From positions 1 to 64,000 of the forward strand of contig JBGVCU010000036.1 of assembly GCA_045119035.1 (NCBI GenBank): a stretch of 64,000 nt of DNA. Direction: 5' to 3'. Origin of the DNA: CAYVQA01 sp045119035 (lineage in GTDB: Bacteria; Bacillota_I; Bacilli_A; ML615J-28; CAG-313). Every line of letters starts with the position of its first letter. Within the stretch, counting starts at the first letter, position 1. Positions 16,826 to 25,559 of the stretch are shown here, one piece after another. A program made the translations under genes and the position numbers. Below the pieces are notes generated by a model that was given only the letters and a program-made list of their open reading frames with translations, was not told where the DNA came from and did not search any database.

Positions 16826-19180
16826 ATGAATGAATTTAATAAGCATTATATCAAATTAGAGATTCCAATTATATTGGAAAAACTAAAAAACTTAGCTGTT
16901 ACTCCAAAAGTTAAAGAAGAAATTGATAATTTAGTTCCTAGTAGTGATGTTGAATATCTTGAAATGGAGCTTAATGATGTAAATGAAGTTTTAACTATTC
17001 TATATAAGTTTGATAAGTTATTTATTGATATTGATTTAGATTTTGATGAAGTAATTTATCGAGCAAGTATTGGTGGAATTCTTTCTCCTATTGAGATTTA
17101 TTCAGTTGTTAAACTTTCATCTACTATTGAAAGTGCATTAAAGTTATTGGGATTTGTTCAAAAAGAAAAATTAACATTAAGAAACTTTGAAATGTTAGTT
17201 GAGTCATTTAAAGATATTTCTTATTTAGTAAAATCAATTAAAAATACAATTGACTATGATGGACAAATTTTTGATATTGCAAGTCCTACTCTAAAATCTA
17301 TTAGAACTAAACTTAGAGGAATGGATGCTAAAATTAAAAGTAAACTGAATGAATTGAAAAATAGTTTATCTTCTAAATTATCAGAACAACTTGTTGTTGT
17401 AAGAGATAATAGATACTGTTTACCTGTTAAAGCTGAATATAAAAATAGCGTAAAAGGTATTACACATGATACATCAGCTAGTTTACAAACATTTTATATT
17501 GAACCGTTTGCAGTTGTTGAATTAAGTCTAGAAAAAGAAAAACTAATTAATGAAGAAAAAGAAGAAGAAAATCGTATTTTAAGATCTTTATCAAAAGAAA
17601 TTGGATATTCGTTTGAAGATTTAAATCATAATTTTGAAATTATTAAAAGATTAGATATGCTGTTTGCTAAAGCTTCTTTAGCAAAACAAATGGAAGCTAT
17701 TAAGCCAATTTTAACAAAAGAACATAAATTAAATTTAATTCAGGCAAGACATCCATTGCTTAATGTAAAAAAAGTTATTCCTAATGATATTAGTTTTGGT
17801 AATAATTATCAAGGAATCATTATTACAGGTCCTAATACTGGTGGTAAAACAGTTCTACTAAAAACTGTTGGATTACTTTCTTTAATGACTAAGTATGGTT
17901 TACTTATTCCATGTAATGAAGGTTCAACAATGAAAGTATATGATGATGTATTTTGTGATATTGGTGATGATCAAAGTATTCAATCAAATTTATCAACATT
18001 TTCATCACATTTATCAAGAATTATCGAAATATTAAATAAAATTACTAGTGAATCTTTAGTTTTATTTGATGAAATAGGTAGCGGTACAGATCCTTTAGAA
18101 GGTTCAAGTTTAGCAATTGCGATATTAAAATATTTACTAGATCATAATATTAGTTTTATTACAACTACTCATTATTCTAAACTTAAGATATTTGGATTTA
18201 ATGAACCACGTGTAATAAATGCTTCAATGGAATTTAACGATAAATCTTTAACACCTACATATCGTTTACTACTTGGTGTAAGTGGCTCTAGTAATGCGTT
18301 TAATATTGCAAGAATGCTAGGGTTAAATGCAGATGTTTTAAAAGAAGCTGAAGCTTTACTTGATGAATCAAATGATGAATCAAGAAATATGGTTAATAAA
18401 ATTGAACAAACAAATCAATTACTTCAAGAAAAAGAAAGAATGCTTGCTGATAAAATTAAAGAAAATGATTTATTAAAAGAAGAATTAAATAAAGAGTTAA
18501 ATAGAGTTAAATCTTCAAAAGATAAATTATTAAAAGATGCTTATGATAAAGCTAATAGTATTATTGAAAAAGCAAGATTTGATTCGAAACAATTAATTGA
18601 TGAAATTGAAATTTTAAAAGAAAAAAATCCTAAACTTCATGAAGTAGCTGAAGTAAAACATAAAGTAAATACTTTAGATGTACATAAAAAAGAAGTAAAA
18701 GGTGATAAAAATCATATTTATCATTTAGGTGATGATTGCTATGTTCCTAAATATGAACAATACGGAACAGTAGAAAGAATAAATGGTAATAAAATTACTG
18801 TTGCATTAGGTAATATGCGAATGGAATTTAAGAAAGAAGAATTGCTTTATATAAATCCTAATGAAGTTAAAAAAATGTATAATGTACAAACAAAAGTAAA
18901 AAATACAAATAACAGTATTAAAAAGTCTGAAAAAAATGTAAAAATGACTCTTGATTTAAGAGGAATGCGCTATGAAGAAGCAAAAGATGAATTATTAAGT
19001 TATATTGATGATTTATTACTTACAGGTTTAAAATCTGCAAATATTATTCATGGTTTCGGAACTGGTGCAATCAGAAATTTAGTTAAAGATGTTGTTTCTA
19101 AAAATCCTAATATTGCCTCTAGTCGTTATGGTGGCGAAGGCGAAGGTGGACTTGGTGTTACTGTAATTACATTAAAATAA
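16826..19180 (+). CDS. mutS2: MutS2 ATPase/endonuclease
   Basis: A 784-residue MutS2. After an N-terminal helical core, the ATPase has Walker A GPNTGGKT (335-342) and Walker B DEIGSGTDPLEG, then a long coiled coil (about 510-610) and a C-terminal Smr domain with LDLRGMRYEEA and IIHGFGTGAIR. Members restrict recombination or, in Bacillus, split collided ribosomes; the Smr part is the nuclease or ribosome-binding module. AGAAAGAG precedes the ATG. trxA follows after 14 nt and shares the transcript. Confidence 0.94.
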   Translation: MNEFNKHYIKLEIPIILEKLKNLAVTPKVKEEIDNLVPSSDVEYLEMELNDVNEVLTILYKFDKLFIDIDLDFDEVIYRASIGGILSPIEIYSVVKLSSTIESALKLLGFVQKEKLTLRNFEMLVESFKDISYLVKSIKNTIDYDGQIFDIASPTLKSIRTKLRGMDAKIKSKLNELKNSLSSKLSEQLVVVRDNRYCLPVKAEYKNSVKGITHDTSASLQTFYIEPFAVVELSLEKEKLINEEKEEENRILRSLSKEIGYSFEDLNHNFEIIKRLDMLFAKASLAKQMEAIKPILTKEHKLNLIQARHPLLNVKKVIPNDISFGNNYQGIIITGPNTGGKTVLLKTVGLLSLMTKYGLLIPCNEGSTMKVYDDVFCDIGDDQSIQSNLSTFSSHLSRIIEILNKITSESLVLFDEIGSGTDPLEGSSLAIAILKYLLDHNISFITTTHYSKLKIFGFNEPRVINASMEFNDKSLTPTYRLLLGVSGSSNAFNIARMLGLNADVLKEAEALLDESNDESRNMVNKIEQTNQLLQEKERMLADKIKENDLLKEELNKELNRVKSSKDKLLKDAYDKANSIIEKARFDSKQLIDEIEILKEKNPKLHEVAEVKHKVNTLDVHKKEVKGDKNHIYHLGDDCYVPKYEQYGTVERINGNKITVALGNMRMEFKKEELLYINPNEVKKMYNVQTKVKNTNNSIKKSEKNVKMTLDLRGMRYEEAKDELLSYIDDLLLTGLKSANIIHGFGTGAIRNLVKDVVSKNPNIASSRYGGEGEGGLGVTVITLK

Positions 19181-19194
19181 GAAAGAGGTAAAGT

Positions 19195-19494
19195 ATGTTA
19201 TTAGAAAAAAATCATAATTTTAATGAAGAAATTCAAGGTGAATTAGTTGTTGTTGATTTTTTTGCAACTTGGTGTGGACCTTGTAAAATGATTTCTCCTA
19301 TTTTAGAAAAATTTGCTAGTGAACATCCAGAAGTTAAAGTAATTAAAGTTGATGTTGATGATTTTACAAATATTGCTAGAGAATATGGTGTATCAAGTAT
19401 TCCAACATTAATTTTATTTAAAAATGGAGAATTAGTAGATCGTAAAGTAGGATTTATGGATTATAATAATCTAGTAAAATGGATTATTAAATAA
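19195..19494 (+). CDS. trxA: Thioredoxin
   Basis: A 99-residue thioredoxin with WCGPCK active site and cis-Pro loop SSIPTLILF. No signal peptide, so cytoplasmic. It is co-transcribed with mutS2 and followed by a terminator. No thioredoxin reductase lies in this window. Confidence 0.95.
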   Translation: MLLEKNHNFNEEIQGELVVVDFFATWCGPCKMISPILEKFASEHPEVKVIKVDVDDFTNIAREYGVSSIPTLILFKNGELVDRKVGFMDYNNLVKWIIK

Positions 19495-19507
19495 AAAAAT
19501 AATAATA

Positions 19508-19538
19508 AACATCCAATTTTATAATTGGATGTTTTTTT
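19508..19538 (+). terminator. Terminator after trxA
   Basis: AACATCCAATT, short loop, AATTGGATGTT and an eight-T run. Confidence 0.92.
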
Positions 19539-19579
19539 TATTAAAAAAATTAAAAAATTTAAATAAAAATAAATACTTA

Positions 19580-19608
19580 TTGTGTTTAATTAATAGATTA
19601 TTTATATT
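19580..19608 (+). promoter_or_regulatory. Promoter of the TMEM164-like pair
   Basis: TTGTGT (19580-19585), 17 nt, TATATT (19603-19608), just before the GGAGTG ribosome site. Confidence 0.6.
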
Positions 19609-19619
19609 TGGAGTGAAAT

Positions 19620-20381
19620 ATGAAAGTATTAATTATTTATTATTTAATATCACTTTTAATAAGTTGTATTATTTTAAATATTTGTCATAAAAAAATAAAA
19701 ACTGAGTCAACAAAAGATTTAATTTTAAAAATAGTTACATTTACAACAGTATTACTACATTATAGTGATATTTGGTATAGCTATTTTACAACAGGTGTTG
19801 CAGAAGTTAATAGTTCTCATCTATTTGCAATTTATCCTTGTCATATTATGATGTGGATCTCAGTAATTTATGCTTTTTGTATAAAGAAAGATTCTACAAT
19901 CGGTCATATTTTTGCTGATTTTATGTTTTACGTTGGATTCTTTTGTGGAACAATAGGTATTGTTGTTAATGAAATCTATCTTTCTACACCAGATATTACC
20001 GATTATTATGTTTTAAAAGGATTACTTAGTCATAGTACTTTATTATTTGGTTGTTTATATGTTTTTGTTATGAAATATGTTAAAATTAATACACTTCAAA
20101 ATTTAAAAAGTGTAGTTGTTGGTTTATTAGTATTTATTATTGATGGAATTTTTATTATTAATCTATTTAGATTATTTGATTTAGATGCACCTAATGCTAT
20201 GTATTTATTAGAAGCACCTTTTGAAGATTTACCATTTATAAATACAGCAACAATTGGTATTGCTGGAGTTATAATGGTTGTTATTATATCTACGATTTTA
20301 GAGTTAATTTTCTTACCTAAAGAAGAAGTGTGGATTAACAAATTATGTAAAAAAGGAGAAGAAAAATGTACGAATTCTTAG
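19620..20381 (+). CDS. Multi-pass membrane protein, TMEM164/YwaF-like
   Basis: A 253-residue integral membrane protein with about seven hydrophobic segments spread over residues 3-245 and a short polar tail. A conserved-looking YPCHIMMW lies near residue 72 and SHSTLLFG near 139. Layout and the PCH motif resemble the TMEM164/YwaF family, some members of which are acyltransferases; this is a tentative assignment from memory. It overlaps a second protein of similar build by 16 nt, so the two form an operon and may act as a pair. Confidence 0.6.
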   Translation: MKVLIIYYLISLLISCIILNICHKKIKTESTKDLILKIVTFTTVLLHYSDIWYSYFTTGVAEVNSSHLFAIYPCHIMMWISVIYAFCIKKDSTIGHIFADFMFYVGFFCGTIGIVVNEIYLSTPDITDYYVLKGLLSHSTLLFGCLYVFVMKYVKINTLQNLKSVVVGLLVFIIDGIFIINLFRLFDLDAPNAMYLLEAPFEDLPFINTATIGIAGVIMVVIISTILELIFLPKEEVWINKLCKKGEEKCTNS

Positions 20382-21142
20382 TTGATTTATTTAGCGATGA
20401 TAAACCTGGTCAAATATCAGCTTTTTCATTATGGCATTTTATTTACTTATTTATTATAATTTCTGCATGCGTTATTACAACAGTTATTTTAAGAAAAAAA
20501 TCTGATGATGTTGTTGAAAAATCTTTAAACAGAATATCTATAGTTATTTTACTTGTTTATATTTTGGATTTCTTTATTATGCCACTTTCAGAAGGTAGTA
20601 TTAATACGGATAAATTGCCTTTTCATTTTTGTACAATGGCATCAATCTTAATTATTTTCTCAAGATATAATGAAAGAATGAAAAAGTTAAGACCACAAAT
20701 TTTAGCTGTAAGTATGACAGCAACACTAATTTATTTAATTTACCCTGCAAGTGCATTTGGAGATGCTGGGGCACTTAGTTATCAAGTTATTCAAACATTA
20801 ACATATCATGGTTTATTATTATTATATGCGATTGTTGCATTATTTACTGGTAATGTAAAATTAGATATTAAGAAATATCATTATTGTATATTTGTTATTT
20901 TATTTGTTATTGCAATTGCATTTGTTGCAAATTATGCTTATTCAGAAGATTTATCAGATCCATATGATTGGGCTTTTATTAATGGTGAAAACTTTAGTAT
21001 TTTTCCTGATCATTTAAAAAGATTAATGATCTTTGCAGTGTTTTTTGCGTTTTCTGGTAGTACTCTTTTATTCTATGGTATTGCATATTACATTGAAAAA
21101 AGAATTCAAAACAAGCAAAAGTGTATTAAAAAAGCTAGCTAA
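20366..21142 (+). CDS. Multi-pass membrane protein, TMEM164/YwaF-like (second copy)
   Basis: A 258-residue protein with about seven hydrophobic segments. LPFHFCTMAS (near residue 90) sits where the first protein has its PCH motif, and YHGLLLLY (near 148) parallels SHSTLLFG of the partner. This fits the bacterial YwaF (TIGR02206-type) branch of the TMEM164 family somewhat better than the first gene does. GGAGAAG inside the upstream gene serves as ribosome site. Function in bacteria is not known to me. Confidence 0.65.
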   Translation: MYEFLVDLFSDDKPGQISAFSLWHFIYLFIIISACVITTVILRKKSDDVVEKSLNRISIVILLVYILDFFIMPLSEGSINTDKLPFHFCTMASILIIFSRYNERMKKLRPQILAVSMTATLIYLIYPASAFGDAGALSYQVIQTLTYHGLLLLYAIVALFTGNVKLDIKKYHYCIFVILFVIAIAFVANYAYSEDLSDPYDWAFINGENFSIFPDHLKRLMIFAVFFAFSGSTLLFYGIAYYIEKRIQNKQKCIKKAS

Positions 21143-21156
21143 AAGCTAGTTTTTTT
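21128..21156 (+). terminator. Terminator overlapping the stop of the second TMEM164-like gene
   Basis: AAAAAGCTAGC and GCTAGTTTTTTT pair with one G-T; the stop codon lies in the loop. Confidence 0.85.
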
Positions 21157-21174
21157 ATTTTTCTTATAAAAAAA

Positions 21175-21189
21175 TTGAAAACGTTTTAA
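21175..21189. promoter_or_regulatory. Candidate cre (CcpA) site upstream of the Fic gene
   Basis: TGAAAACGTTTTAA matches the catabolite-response element TGWNANCGNTNWCA at all but one constrained position. It lies about 40 nt before the TATAAT of the Fic gene (21230-21235). A near-identical site occurs at 37577-37590. Confidence 0.4.
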
Positions 21190-21264
21190 AAATATTATTA
21201 TTTTACTTTATTATTTTTTAATTATGTAGTATAATATGTTAAAATATGGTGAGGAGGAATTATT

Positions 21265-21999
21265 ATGACATTACAAGAAAAAAGAAAATTTATTGAAGAT
21301 AATAAACATAAGCTTACAAATGAAGAAATTGAATTCTTTAATTTTAATTTTGCTTGTGTTTATACTAGAAACTCAATAAGTATTGAACATGGTAAAAAAG
21401 AATTACCTATTGGAGAAATCATGGAAATCGTTCGTGGACATGCTGTAAGTTGTAACGAAGATTTAAAACGTAGCGTTTATAATCACTATTGTGCATTCTT
21501 AGATGTTAAAGAAGCTGCTGAAAATAATCAAGAATTCTCTGAAGATTTATTAAAAAATGTTCATACTACATTAATTAAAGGTGTTAATGATTTACCTGGT
21601 GGATTATACAGAAATGTAGATATCAGTATTAAAGGATCAAATCATACTCCACCTAGCTACATTAAAGTATATGATCGTATGAGAAAATACTTTGATCAAA
21701 TTAACGGTTCTGAAGAAGATCCAATCAAACTTGCTTGCTATGCACATTTACAATTAGCTAAAATTCATCCATTCCTAGATGGTAATGGAAGATTATCAAG
21801 ATTAATGATGAACTTTATCTTAATGAAAAATGGTTTACTACCAATTAGTATTCCTGTTAAGAGACGTTTAGAATATTTTACATTATTAGAAGAATTCAAA
21901 GTAAATAAAAATCCTCAACCTTTTGAAGAATTCATTTATAATTTATTAGATTCTGAATATGACCGTTTAATGGCATTAATCAACGTAAAAGAAAATTAA
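21265..21999 (+). CDS. Fic-domain protein (AMPylase-type)
   Basis: A 244-residue Fic protein with an intact active-site loop HPFLDGNGRLSR at residues 168-179; His168 is the expected catalytic base. The family transfers AMP (or another nucleotide moiety) to Ser, Thr or Tyr of target proteins. An N-terminal segment SISIEHG (Ser37...Glu41) resembles the inhibitory helix motif (S/T)xxxE(G/N) of class II Fic proteins, with His in place of Gly/Asn, so it is probably self-inhibited. No separate antitoxin gene is adjacent. It is a monocistronic unit with a strong GAGGAGG ribosome site. Confidence 0.9.
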   Translation: MTLQEKRKFIEDNKHKLTNEEIEFFNFNFACVYTRNSISIEHGKKELPIGEIMEIVRGHAVSCNEDLKRSVYNHYCAFLDVKEAAENNQEFSEDLLKNVHTTLIKGVNDLPGGLYRNVDISIKGSNHTPPSYIKVYDRMRKYFDQINGSEEDPIKLACYAHLQLAKIHPFLDGNGRLSRLMMNFILMKNGLLPISIPVKRRLEYFTLLEEFKVNKNPQPFEEFIYNLLDSEYDRLMALINVKEN

Positions 22000-22021
22000 A
22001 ATAAAGTAAAAAATTAAGGTT

Positions 22022-22055
22022 AAAAAGGCTCGAATTTTATAATTTGAGTCTTTTT
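22022..22055 (+). terminator. Terminator after the Fic gene
   Basis: A 15-bp stem (22022-22036 with 22041-22055, two G-T pairs) ending in TTTTT. Confidence 0.88.
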
Positions 22056-22069
22056 AATTTACATATTAC

Positions 22070-22098
22070 TTTAAATTTTACACAAAATTTGATATAAT
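22070..22098 (+). promoter_or_regulatory. Promoter of the Ntdp gene
   Basis: TTTAAA (22070-22075), 17 nt, TATAAT (22093-22098). The -35 is weak. Confidence 0.5.
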
Positions 22099-22122
22099 AT
22101 ATCTAGTTAGTGAGGAAGACCT

Positions 22123-22647
22123 ATGAATAAGATTACAGAAATAATAAGTTATAAACACAATGGGTTGCTTCATCGCGTATGGCAATTTGCTTATGTATTA
22201 AGAGAAACTGAAGATATGATTATCATGATTAATGATTGTAGTAATGTTATTGATGGTGATGGTCGTAAATGGAAAACAAAAGAACCTGCGGTATGCTATT
22301 TTTATAAGAAAAAATGGTATAATATTATTTGTATGTTAAGAAATAATGCGGTGTATTATTATTGTAATTTAAGTAGTCCATATGTAAAAGATGAAGAAGG
22401 TATAAAATATATTGATTATGATTTAGATGTAAAAGTATTTCCTAGTGGAGATAAGATTATTCTTGATCGTGATGAATTTGATTTTAATAAATTTGATTAT
22501 GGATATACTGATGAATTAGTGGAAATCATTGAAAGAGAATTAAGAAATTTACTTGATATGATTGATAGAGGAGAAACTCCTTTTAATAAAGAATCTGTAT
22601 TAAAAGAATATAATCAATACTTAGAAGAAACAAAGAACAATTATTAG
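22123..22647 (+). CDS. Nucleoside tri-/diphosphate phosphatase Ntdp (DUF402, YgaC type)
   Basis: A 174-residue protein very like Bacillus YgaC and staphylococcal Ntdp, about 176 residues: KWKTKEPAVCYF, NNAVYYYCNLSSPYV, KYIDYDLDVKVFPSGDK. The family is a metal-dependent phosphatase acting on nucleoside tri- and diphosphates. It has its own promoter and terminator, and sits next to spoIVA. Full length, no oddities. Confidence 0.9.
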   Translation: MNKITEIISYKHNGLLHRVWQFAYVLRETEDMIIMINDCSNVIDGDGRKWKTKEPAVCYFYKKKWYNIICMLRNNAVYYYCNLSSPYVKDEEGIKYIDYDLDVKVFPSGDKIILDRDEFDFNKFDYGYTDELVEIIERELRNLLDMIDRGETPFNKESVLKEYNQYLEETKNNY

Positions 22648-22666
22648 AAATAATAATTGTTTTTTT
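22636..22666 (+). terminator. Terminator after Ntdp
   Basis: AACAATTATTA, loop GAAA, TAATAATTGTT and T-run. The stop codon is within the stem. Confidence 0.88.
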
Positions 22667-22719
22667 GTTCTAAAATAATGAGTTTATTCATACCTTGAAG
22701 TAGAAAGTAGAGGAGTATT

Positions 22720-24195
22720 ATGAGTAATAAATATATTAATGATGTAATTGAAAGAACTAGTGGCGAATTATATTTAGGAGTTGTGGGTAGTGTCAGAAGT
22801 GGTAAAAGCACTTTTATTAGAAATTTTATAACAAAAAGAGTACTACCTTTAATTCAAGATGAAAATATATTAAATAAGGTAAAAGATGAACTACCTTTAA
22901 GTAGTCAGGGAAAAAGAATCATGACCGTAGAACCTAAATTTGTACCTAGTGATCAAATGACTTTATACTTAGAAGATAGTATCCCTTTGAAGGTTAGATT
23001 AATTGATAGTGTTGGTTATGTTTTACCTTCTAGTATTGGTTCTAAAAACGAAGATGGAAGTTCACGTTTAATAAAAACACCATGGTTTAGTGAAGAAATT
23101 CCATTTGAAGAAGCAGCAAAACTTGGAACAAAAAAAGTAATTGATGATCATTGTCATATTGGAATTGTTGTTACTAGTGATGGTTCTTTTGGAGATTTTA
23201 CAAGAGAAGAATATGAAGCAGTAGAAGAGGAAATTATTGATGATTTAAAAAAAGCTAATAAGCCTTTCATCATAATCTTAAATACAACAAAACCTAATGA
23301 TGAAACATCAATTGATCTTGCAAGTTCTTTAAAAGAAAAGTATAATGTTTCTGTTATTTGTTTAGATTTAGAAAATTTAACTACTGAAGATACTGAGTTG
23401 ATTTTAAAAACTATTTTAGATGAATTTGATATTGAGGAATTAAATATTGATTATCCAAAATTTATGGATTTATTAAATGAGGATATTCCTTCTAAAAATA
23501 ATTTTATCCAAACTTTAGAAGAATTAACTCAAGAAGTTCAAAAAATGAAAGATGTCTATAAGATTAAAGACCGATTGATTAGTAGTAATTTATTTGAATC
23601 AGTTGAATTAACTAAAGTAGATGCTGGACGTGGAATAGTAGATGTAAATACAAAGATTAGTGATGAAAAAGTCAGAGATATTATTTTTGAATTAACAAAT
23701 GAATCTGTAAATGATTTAGAAGATTTAATGATATTACTTCAAAATTATAAAATGTTAAAAGAATTTAAAGAAAAATATACAAACTTAAATGATTGGATTA
23801 ACCAAGATACAGGTTTTATTATCCCATCAATTGATAAAATGATTTTAAATGAACCAACATTAATTAAACAAGGTTCAAAATACGGAATTAAATTATCAGC
23901 CACTGCACCTGTTAAACATTTGTGTGAAATTAAAATTGATTCTTCATTTGAACCAATTATCGGTGAAGAGATGCAAGCTAAAATGTTACTTCAACATATG
24001 ATAGATGATTATAATAAAGATCCAAATTTAATTTGGAATGCTTTATTCTTTGGTCAAAAATTAAGTGATTTAATTTGCGATGGAGTTAAAGTTAAAGTAA
24101 ATGAAGTAACAAGTGATGTTGAAAATAAATATATTAATAGTCTAGAAAAAATCACAAACAAAGGTAAAGGTGGAGTAATTTCAATAGTTTTATAG
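22720..24195 (+). CDS. spoIVA: Stage IV sporulation protein A, spore coat ATPase
   Basis: A 491-residue SpoIVA, equal to the Bacillus length. Walker A is GSVRSGKST (residues 23-31), followed by the signature RIMTVEPKFVPSD and KVRLIDSVGYVLP. SpoIVA polymerises with ATP hydrolysis on the forespore surface and forms the base of the coat. The C-terminal half and the short hydrophobic end (GGVISIVL), which contacts SpoVM and the membrane in Bacillus, are kept. hup follows as in Bacillus. CATACCTT at 22690-22697 resembles a sigma-E -10 element, but no matching -35 is clear. Confidence 0.95.
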   Translation: MSNKYINDVIERTSGELYLGVVGSVRSGKSTFIRNFITKRVLPLIQDENILNKVKDELPLSSQGKRIMTVEPKFVPSDQMTLYLEDSIPLKVRLIDSVGYVLPSSIGSKNEDGSSRLIKTPWFSEEIPFEEAAKLGTKKVIDDHCHIGIVVTSDGSFGDFTREEYEAVEEEIIDDLKKANKPFIIILNTTKPNDETSIDLASSLKEKYNVSVICLDLENLTTEDTELILKTILDEFDIEELNIDYPKFMDLLNEDIPSKNNFIQTLEELTQEVQKMKDVYKIKDRLISSNLFESVELTKVDAGRGIVDVNTKISDEKVRDIIFELTNESVNDLEDLMILLQNYKMLKEFKEKYTNLNDWINQDTGFIIPSIDKMILNEPTLIKQGSKYGIKLSATAPVKHLCEIKIDSSFEPIIGEEMQAKMLLQHMIDDYNKDPNLIWNALFFGQKLSDLICDGVKVKVNEVTSDVENKYINSLEKITNKGKGGVISIVL

Positions 24196-24268
24196 TCTTT
24201 TTAAATAGTATTTTACTTTATTTTTATGGGCAAATATGGTAAGATATTAATAGAGAGGATAAACTAAT

Positions 24269-24547
24269 ATGACTAAAAGACAATTAATTAAAGAAATTCA
24301 TTTAAATACAAGTTTACGCTATATTGATGTTGAAGATGTTGTTAATCAAGTTTTTGAAAAAATGGCTCAAGCAATAGTTGATGATGATAAAATAACAATT
24401 AATGGTTTTGGAACATTTGAAAAACAAGAACAACCTGGTTATATTGGTGTTAATCCTAATACCGGTGAAAGAATGGAAGTTAAATCTTATAAGAAAATTC
24501 GTTTCACAACAGGTAAAACTTTAAAATTTAGAATAAATGAAGAATAA
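24269..24547 (+). CDS. hup: HU-type DNA-binding protein
   Basis: A 92-residue HU/IHF family protein: MTKRQLIKEI at the N-terminus, GFGTFEKQE in the core and the arm region PGYIGVNPNTGE, then KKIRFTTGKTLKFRI. It bends and compacts DNA as a dimer. A weak promoter TTTACT-17-TATGGT lies just upstream. The spoIVA-hup order matches Bacillus spoIVA-hbs. Confidence 0.95.
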   Translation: MTKRQLIKEIHLNTSLRYIDVEDVVNQVFEKMAQAIVDDDKITINGFGTFEKQEQPGYIGVNPNTGERMEVKSYKKIRFTTGKTLKFRINEE

Positions 24548-24573
24548 AAAAAGACTCTTTTAGAGTCTTTTTT
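24546..24573. terminator. Bidirectional terminator, hup / CPBP protease
   Basis: AAAAAAAGACTCT, loop TTT, AGAGTCTTTTTT between the convergent genes. Confidence 0.92.
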
Positions 24574-25447
24574 ACATTTCTGGCATAAGTAAAGTTACAA
24601 GCACAGATATTGTATTGTTTATCATATGTAATATAATAACAGGGATAATATTTCTTTTTGAATATTGATAAGTTAATCCTAAACCTACACCCATTGCTGA
24701 ATAAATGAATAAGTAAAGGAATTGTTGGATAACGCTTTTCCATTTAGAAGGATCTTCTAAAGCAGGTCCAATAGATTCTATAAATGGACTAATGATATGA
24801 ATTGCTCCAAATAATAAACTTGAAAAAATAATTGTTAATAGAGGATTAAATCTTCTTGAAAATAAATTAAAGAAACATTTTCTAAATACAATTTCTTCAA
24901 CGATTGGAGCAAGAATGATAACAGAAATACTCATGAAAATGAAATTTGCTGTTCCTGATGTTAAAATTTCAACAATAGCTTGTTCATTTCCAGCTTCTTC
25001 AGTAAGTCCAAATATCATTTGTAAGATTCCACTTACATAGTTGCAAATCATGAAAAATACAAAACCTACGACGATGTATTGAACAAACTTACCAAATCTT
25101 ATATTTTTAAGTTCTCTTAAATCTACTATCACCATGTATCCAGCGATTAATCCGATAACTATTAATCCGATTACGTAAACAACAAAATTACCAAATGAAC
25201 CAGAAAAATACATTAAATCTTTTGTTATAACTGGATCAAAATGTACAGATTCAGGATTTATTTGATCTAAAGTATAACCTTTAGCGGCCATATAACCAAG
25301 TTGTACAACTAGCCCAATGATTGCACTAATGATCATAAATAAAGCAACATAAACTATAATTGCATAATTGGTTCTTTTTCTAGTTTTTTCTGAATTGTCG
25401 ATTGTAGCATATGTGATATCTAAAAAAGATTGTTGATTGTTTTGCAT
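24572..25447 (-). CDS. CPBP-family intramembrane metalloprotease
   Basis: A 291-residue multi-pass membrane protein with all three CPBP (CAAX protease and bacteriocin-processing) motifs: EEIVFRK, FGAIH and HMINN, which supply the Glu and His metal ligands. Members process prenylated or other membrane proteins, or give bacteriocin immunity; no bacteriocin gene is nearby, so the substrate is unknown. I place the start at the ATG at 25447, 6-8 nt after AGAGGTG; an in-frame GTG lies 9 nt upstream inside the ribosome site. Confidence 0.88.
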   Translation of the reverse strand: MQNNQQSFLDITYATIDNSEKTRKRTNYAIIVYVALFMIISAIIGLVVQLGYMAAKGYTLDQINPESVHFDPVITKDLMYFSGSFGNFVVYVIGLIVIGLIAGYMVIVDLRELKNIRFGKFVQYIVVGFVFFMICNYVSGILQMIFGLTEEAGNEQAIVEILTSGTANFIFMSISVIILAPIVEEIVFRKCFFNLFSRRFNPLLTIIFSSLLFGAIHIISPFIESIGPALEDPSKWKSVIQQFLYLFIYSAMGVGLGLTYQYSKRNIIPVIILHMINNTISVLVTLLMPEM

Positions 25448-25468
25448 AATAAGCACCTCTATAAATAT

Positions 25469-25497
25469 ATTATACCAAAATAAAAAAAATAATTCAA
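25469..25497 (-). promoter_or_regulatory. Promoter of the CPBP protease gene
   Basis: Minus strand: TTGAAT (25497-25492), 17 nt, TATAAT (25474-25469). Confidence 0.8.
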
Positions 25498-25512
25498 TAA
25501 AACTAAACTCTT

Positions 25513-25548
25513 ATTAATATTTATTAATATATTTGAATAAATATTAAT
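25513..25548. repeat. Perfect 13-bp inverted repeat before the GerM-like gene
   Basis: ATTAATATTTATT (25513-25525) and AATAAATATTAAT (25536-25548) are exact reverse complements 10 nt apart; the GGAGG ribosome site begins at 25549. It may be an operator or an RNA hairpin at the ribosome site; being pure A/T it could also be chance. Confidence 0.5.
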
Positions 25549-25559
25549 GGAGGTCTTTT

